A stretch of DNA of 64,000 bases from Elusimicrobiota bacterium (GTDB taxonomy: Bacteria > Elusimicrobiota > Elusimicrobia > Elusimicrobiales > Elusimicrobiaceae). A program made the translations under genes and the position numbers. Shown piece after piece: positions 62,209 to 64,000 of this stretch. Positions within the stretch are counted from its first letter, which is position 1; every line of letters starts with the position of its first letter. The DNA is taken from NCBI GenBank assembly GCA_029008615.1, contig JAQXJI010000006.1:167159-231158 (forward strand), given 5' to 3'. Under the pieces are notes generated by a model. It worked only from the letters and a program-made list of their open reading frames with translations, made no database searches and was not told the origin of the DNA.

Positions 62209-62230
62209 GCCGCCGGGCTGTCCCGGCGGC
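62209..62230 (-). other. Intergenic hairpin
   Basis: A perfect 9-bp stem GCCGCCGGG / CCCGGCGGC with a 4-nt loop just before the ribosome-binding site of the gene starting at 62191. There is no T-run, so an mRNA-stability or processing role is more likely than termination. Confidence 0.5.
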
Positions 62231-62246
62231 TCGCACGAGTTATTAT

Positions 62247-62732
62247 TTACACGATAGAAACAAGCACCACAAACTCTATCACGCCCGTCGCGGCCAAATC
62301 GGCAGAGGGCGTAACGCCTATTTCCTCAACCCAATCCATTTGGTCGTTCACGCCGGCTTTGGCGATCCATACGGGGCTGTCGGCTTTTACGGAATAAACG
62401 GCGGCGCTTTCGCCCTGCGCGGGCGTGCCGGCCGCCAAGGAGCCGTATTTGCCGGCGGCCAAAACTTTTTGGCCGGAAGCGTCCAAATTCTGCCCGTTTA
62501 CTGTAAAGCCGGCTGTAAGCGCGTCGGAAGAAACGGCCATAACGCCCACAAGCGCCGCACCATGCGGCTTATCGCAGAGCTTCATATAATCGCCGGATTT
62601 TATGCTTATACCTGCGGCGTTAAGGGCCGCCAAATCAAACTTGGCCTTATAGGCGCGCACTTTGCCGCCGTAAGAATTGCCGACGTTCTTTTCAAGGTCG
62701 GTAAGCTCGTAAGAAAGTATCCTTTTTGACAT
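62247..62732 (-). CDS. Capsid-associated or decoration-like protein
   Basis: The 161-residue protein is beta-rich, Gly/Ala-rich and soluble, with no enzyme motif. It starts at the stop of the capsid gene (TAATG overlap) with GGGGAG upstream, so it is made in step with the capsid. It may be a head decoration or scaffold-related protein. Confidence 0.5.
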   Translation of the reverse strand: MSKRILSYELTDLEKNVGNSYGGKVRAYKAKFDLAALNAAGISIKSGDYMKLCDKPHGAALVGVMAVSSDALTAGFTVNGQNLDASGQKVLAAGKYGSLAAGTPAQGESAAVYSVKADSPVWIAKAGVNDQMDWVEEIGVTPSADLAATGVIEFVVLVSIV

Positions 62733-63688
62733 TAAAACTCCCCGGCCGCAACGGTGTATTTGATTACGTAAACGGCCTTTTCGTTGGTTCTTACCGCGTC
62801 GACGGCGGTTTCCGCGAACATCTTGCGCGGGTTGTCCTGCAGGGAAGAATCAATGGTAACTTCCATTTTAAATTCTTTCCACGGGGCGATAATCAAAGAA
62901 TCTTTCGTCCAAACGGGAATAAAATAAGTTCTGCTCTCGTCGGCGTTTGTTACGAAAGGCACCTTGCCGTATTTAACGGGCATGATGTTTGCCACCGGCT
63001 GCATTTTGAACTTCGGGGCGAACTTCCCGTCGTTTTCCAAAATGGTGCGATAGCTGGGGTCGGCGTTTAAATCTTCCAGCACGTGCTTGTTGGCGAAGGT
63101 AAACGCTTCCACTTCCTCCTCGTCGGTTATAATATCTTTGTCGACGTATAACCCGCCGATTTTGCCCAGCACCTCGCTGAAGGTTTCTCCGCCGGCTCTG
63201 TCCCAAGTTATATATTGGCTTTGGGGCAGTTCTTTGGTGGTGAGGGAAGCCTCATCCCTGCCGCAGGTGGCGGGGCCCAAGAGCGCGTTTAAGGCGACTT
63301 CGTTCATTTTGCGTTTTGCGGCGGCCTGCAAAGCCTGCGCAAAGGGCGTTTGGAGGGTATTTGGGTAAAGCGCGCTGTTAAGCTCGTCCATATTGGTAAG
63401 CGTGAAAGCTTTGTTAAAGCGTCTTAATTTTACCCAGCGTTTTTCCATAAACAAATCGCTGTAAACGGTGGGGGCCATCCTTTGTTTTTGCTCGTCAAGC
63501 TCGGTCGAACCGTAATTTACATGCGTAACGGTTTTCCCGCCGAACTCAACGGGCTGGAACACGGCTCTTCCCGCAAAGATATTTGTTTTTACCTGCGGAA
63601 GAGCGGCCAAAAGCCTGGCGTAAGTTTTGCTTACGTAGGCTGCTGCGGGGCCGGTGAGGGCTCCTGGTTGTACATAGAATTCTGACAT
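62732..63688 (-). CDS. Major capsid protein (probable)
   Basis: The 318-residue protein has the look of an HK97-fold major capsid protein: an N-terminal arm, NKAFTLTNMDELNSALYPN, a QALQAAAKRKMNEVALNALLG helix, and a C-terminal FAETAVDAVRTNEKAVYVIKY stretch. It follows palindromic copy F after a ~55-nt leader with AAGGAG. No scaffold or protease is visible within the window on its left; portal and terminase should lie further right. Confidence 0.75.
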   Translation of the reverse strand: MSEFYVQPGALTGPAAAYVSKTYARLLAALPQVKTNIFAGRAVFQPVEFGGKTVTHVNYGSTELDEQKQRMAPTVYSDLFMEKRWVKLRRFNKAFTLTNMDELNSALYPNTLQTPFAQALQAAAKRKMNEVALNALLGPATCGRDEASLTTKELPQSQYITWDRAGGETFSEVLGKIGGLYVDKDIITDEEEVEAFTFANKHVLEDLNADPSYRTILENDGKFAPKFKMQPVANIMPVKYGKVPFVTNADESRTYFIPVWTKDSLIIAPWKEFKMEVTIDSSLQDNPRKMFAETAVDAVRTNEKAVYVIKYTVAAGEF

Positions 63689-63742
63689 TTTTTCTCCTTG
63701 GTCGGGGGTTGTATCGCCACCCGCCTAAATTGATTTATTAAT

Positions 63743-64000
63743 AAATCGGTCTAAGTTACGTCGTTACTGCTAGCAAGCTTTCATATTTAGGCAATTTTTA
63801 ATTTTTTCTTCGCTTAAATACCGCGGCGGCTTTGCCGCCATCGTTCTCGGTATTCTACGCTTAGAAGAAAATTAAAACTTGCTCTAAATCTTAAAGCTCA
63901 CGCTGGTTTCATACTCACACTGCTAAAATTGAAATCCGCTCCAAAATCAACAAACCACGCCGGTTACGTCCTATCACGCTAAAGCTCAAAACTAAAAAAA
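63743..64000. repeat. Long palindromic intergenic element, copy F, plus a second truncated copy
   Basis: It begins AAATCGGTCTAAGTTACG. The outer arms (63776-63806 and 63868-63898) begin AGCTTTCATATTTAGG and end CTAAATCTTAAAGCT, the same type as copy C. The inner hairpin is GGCGGC-TTT-GCCGCC. From 63926 an additional right arm of the copy B/E type (AAATCCGCTCCAAAATC, CAAACCACG) appears without its left half. Confidence 0.8.

Larger units (their letters stand above)
37358..64000. mobile_element. Podovirus-type prophage, left part (right end outside window)
   Basis: The region has a CI-like immunity module (37.4-38.6 kb), a tyrosine integrase (40.9-42.1 kb), lysis genes, fibres, a gp12-like nozzle, three ejection-type proteins, a gp11-like adaptor and a capsid gene, the complement of a short-tailed phage. 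Portal and terminase are expected beyond the right edge. The left limit is uncertain: I see no duplicated attachment sequence because the other end is outside the window. The gap 37271-37357 between ackA and the repressor is the latest possible host boundary if the repressor belongs to the phage; otherwise it lies just before the integrase. The special repeats of this region are absent from the 37 kb of host sequence. Confidence 0.8.

Noticed and set aside
38712-64000. Palindromic elements as integron attC sites
   Set aside because: Size and palindromy recall attC, and a tyrosine recombinase is near, but the ends do not show consistent RYYYAAC / GTTRRRY cores, the intervening genes are phage structural operons rather than cassettes, and the integrase has phage-type arms.

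Overview
The window joins about 37 kb of tightly packed bacterial chromosome to about 26 kb of an integrated short-tailed (podovirus-type) prophage that runs off the right edge. The host looks like a Gram-negative fermenter: alpha-2-macroglobulin with PbpC, secreted TldD/TldE-type proteins, a biotin-dependent sodium-pumping oxaloacetate decarboxylase, acetate kinase, and a GH57 glycogen-branching enzyme beside a DUF4912 protein. The style and gene mix remind me of Elusimicrobiota (Elusimicrobium-like gut bacteria). That assignment is an impression from protein style, not a search result.

Host part, left to right: an APC permease with a universal-stress-type tail (cut by the left edge) behind a PTS EIIA-like gene; a coupled secreted tldD-like/tldE-like pair; greA with an MscS-type membrane protein; phosphohexomutase plus a lone response regulator; tmRNA; terC; birA-oadG-oadA-oadB, where the biotin ligase sits next to its biotin-carrying substrate; thrC, DUF4912 and GH57; recG; an unknown exported coiled-coil protein convergent with xerD; a leftward operon with a membrane protein, queD, queE, folE, folP, a second PTPS-type enzyme and folK; the A2M/pbpC pair; a VanY-type carboxypeptidase; and ackA. 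Between folE and folK there is no folB. The folP-adjacent PTPS paralogue carries ExxHxH instead of CxxxHGH, so it probably supplies the missing aldolase step.

The prophage side begins near 37.3 kb. It opens with an immunity region: a leftward XRE/S24-like repressor, divergent promoters, a palindromic operator, a multi-hairpin leader and a small unknown gene. A gene-poor kilobase of repeats follows, then an XRE regulator with an unknown partner, then a tyrosine integrase. From 42 kb to the right edge almost everything is on the minus strand. Read in transcription order from the right edge, it runs: capsid, small structural proteins, gp11-like adaptor, three ejection-type proteins (the last 2838 aa with an HELGH motif), gp12-like nozzle, fibres, lysis genes (DUF5675 enzyme, holin, nested Rz/Rz1), and a stand-alone NrdD-type glycyl-radical domain. 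A HigBA-type toxin-antitoxin pair is inserted in the lysis block on the opposite strand.

The most unusual signals are in the prophage. (1) Six copies of a 165-200 bp element with a long imperfect palindrome occupy its non-coding gaps. The arm sequences differ between copies while pairing is kept, and four copies end just upstream of a gene start. (2) Two 80-bp palindromic modules are inserted in frame in the giant gene with compensatory base-pair changes, and two further palindromes lie in the same gene. (3) Several genes, host and phage, have a -10 box 6-9 nt before the ATG and no Shine-Dalgarno, suggesting leaderless mRNAs.
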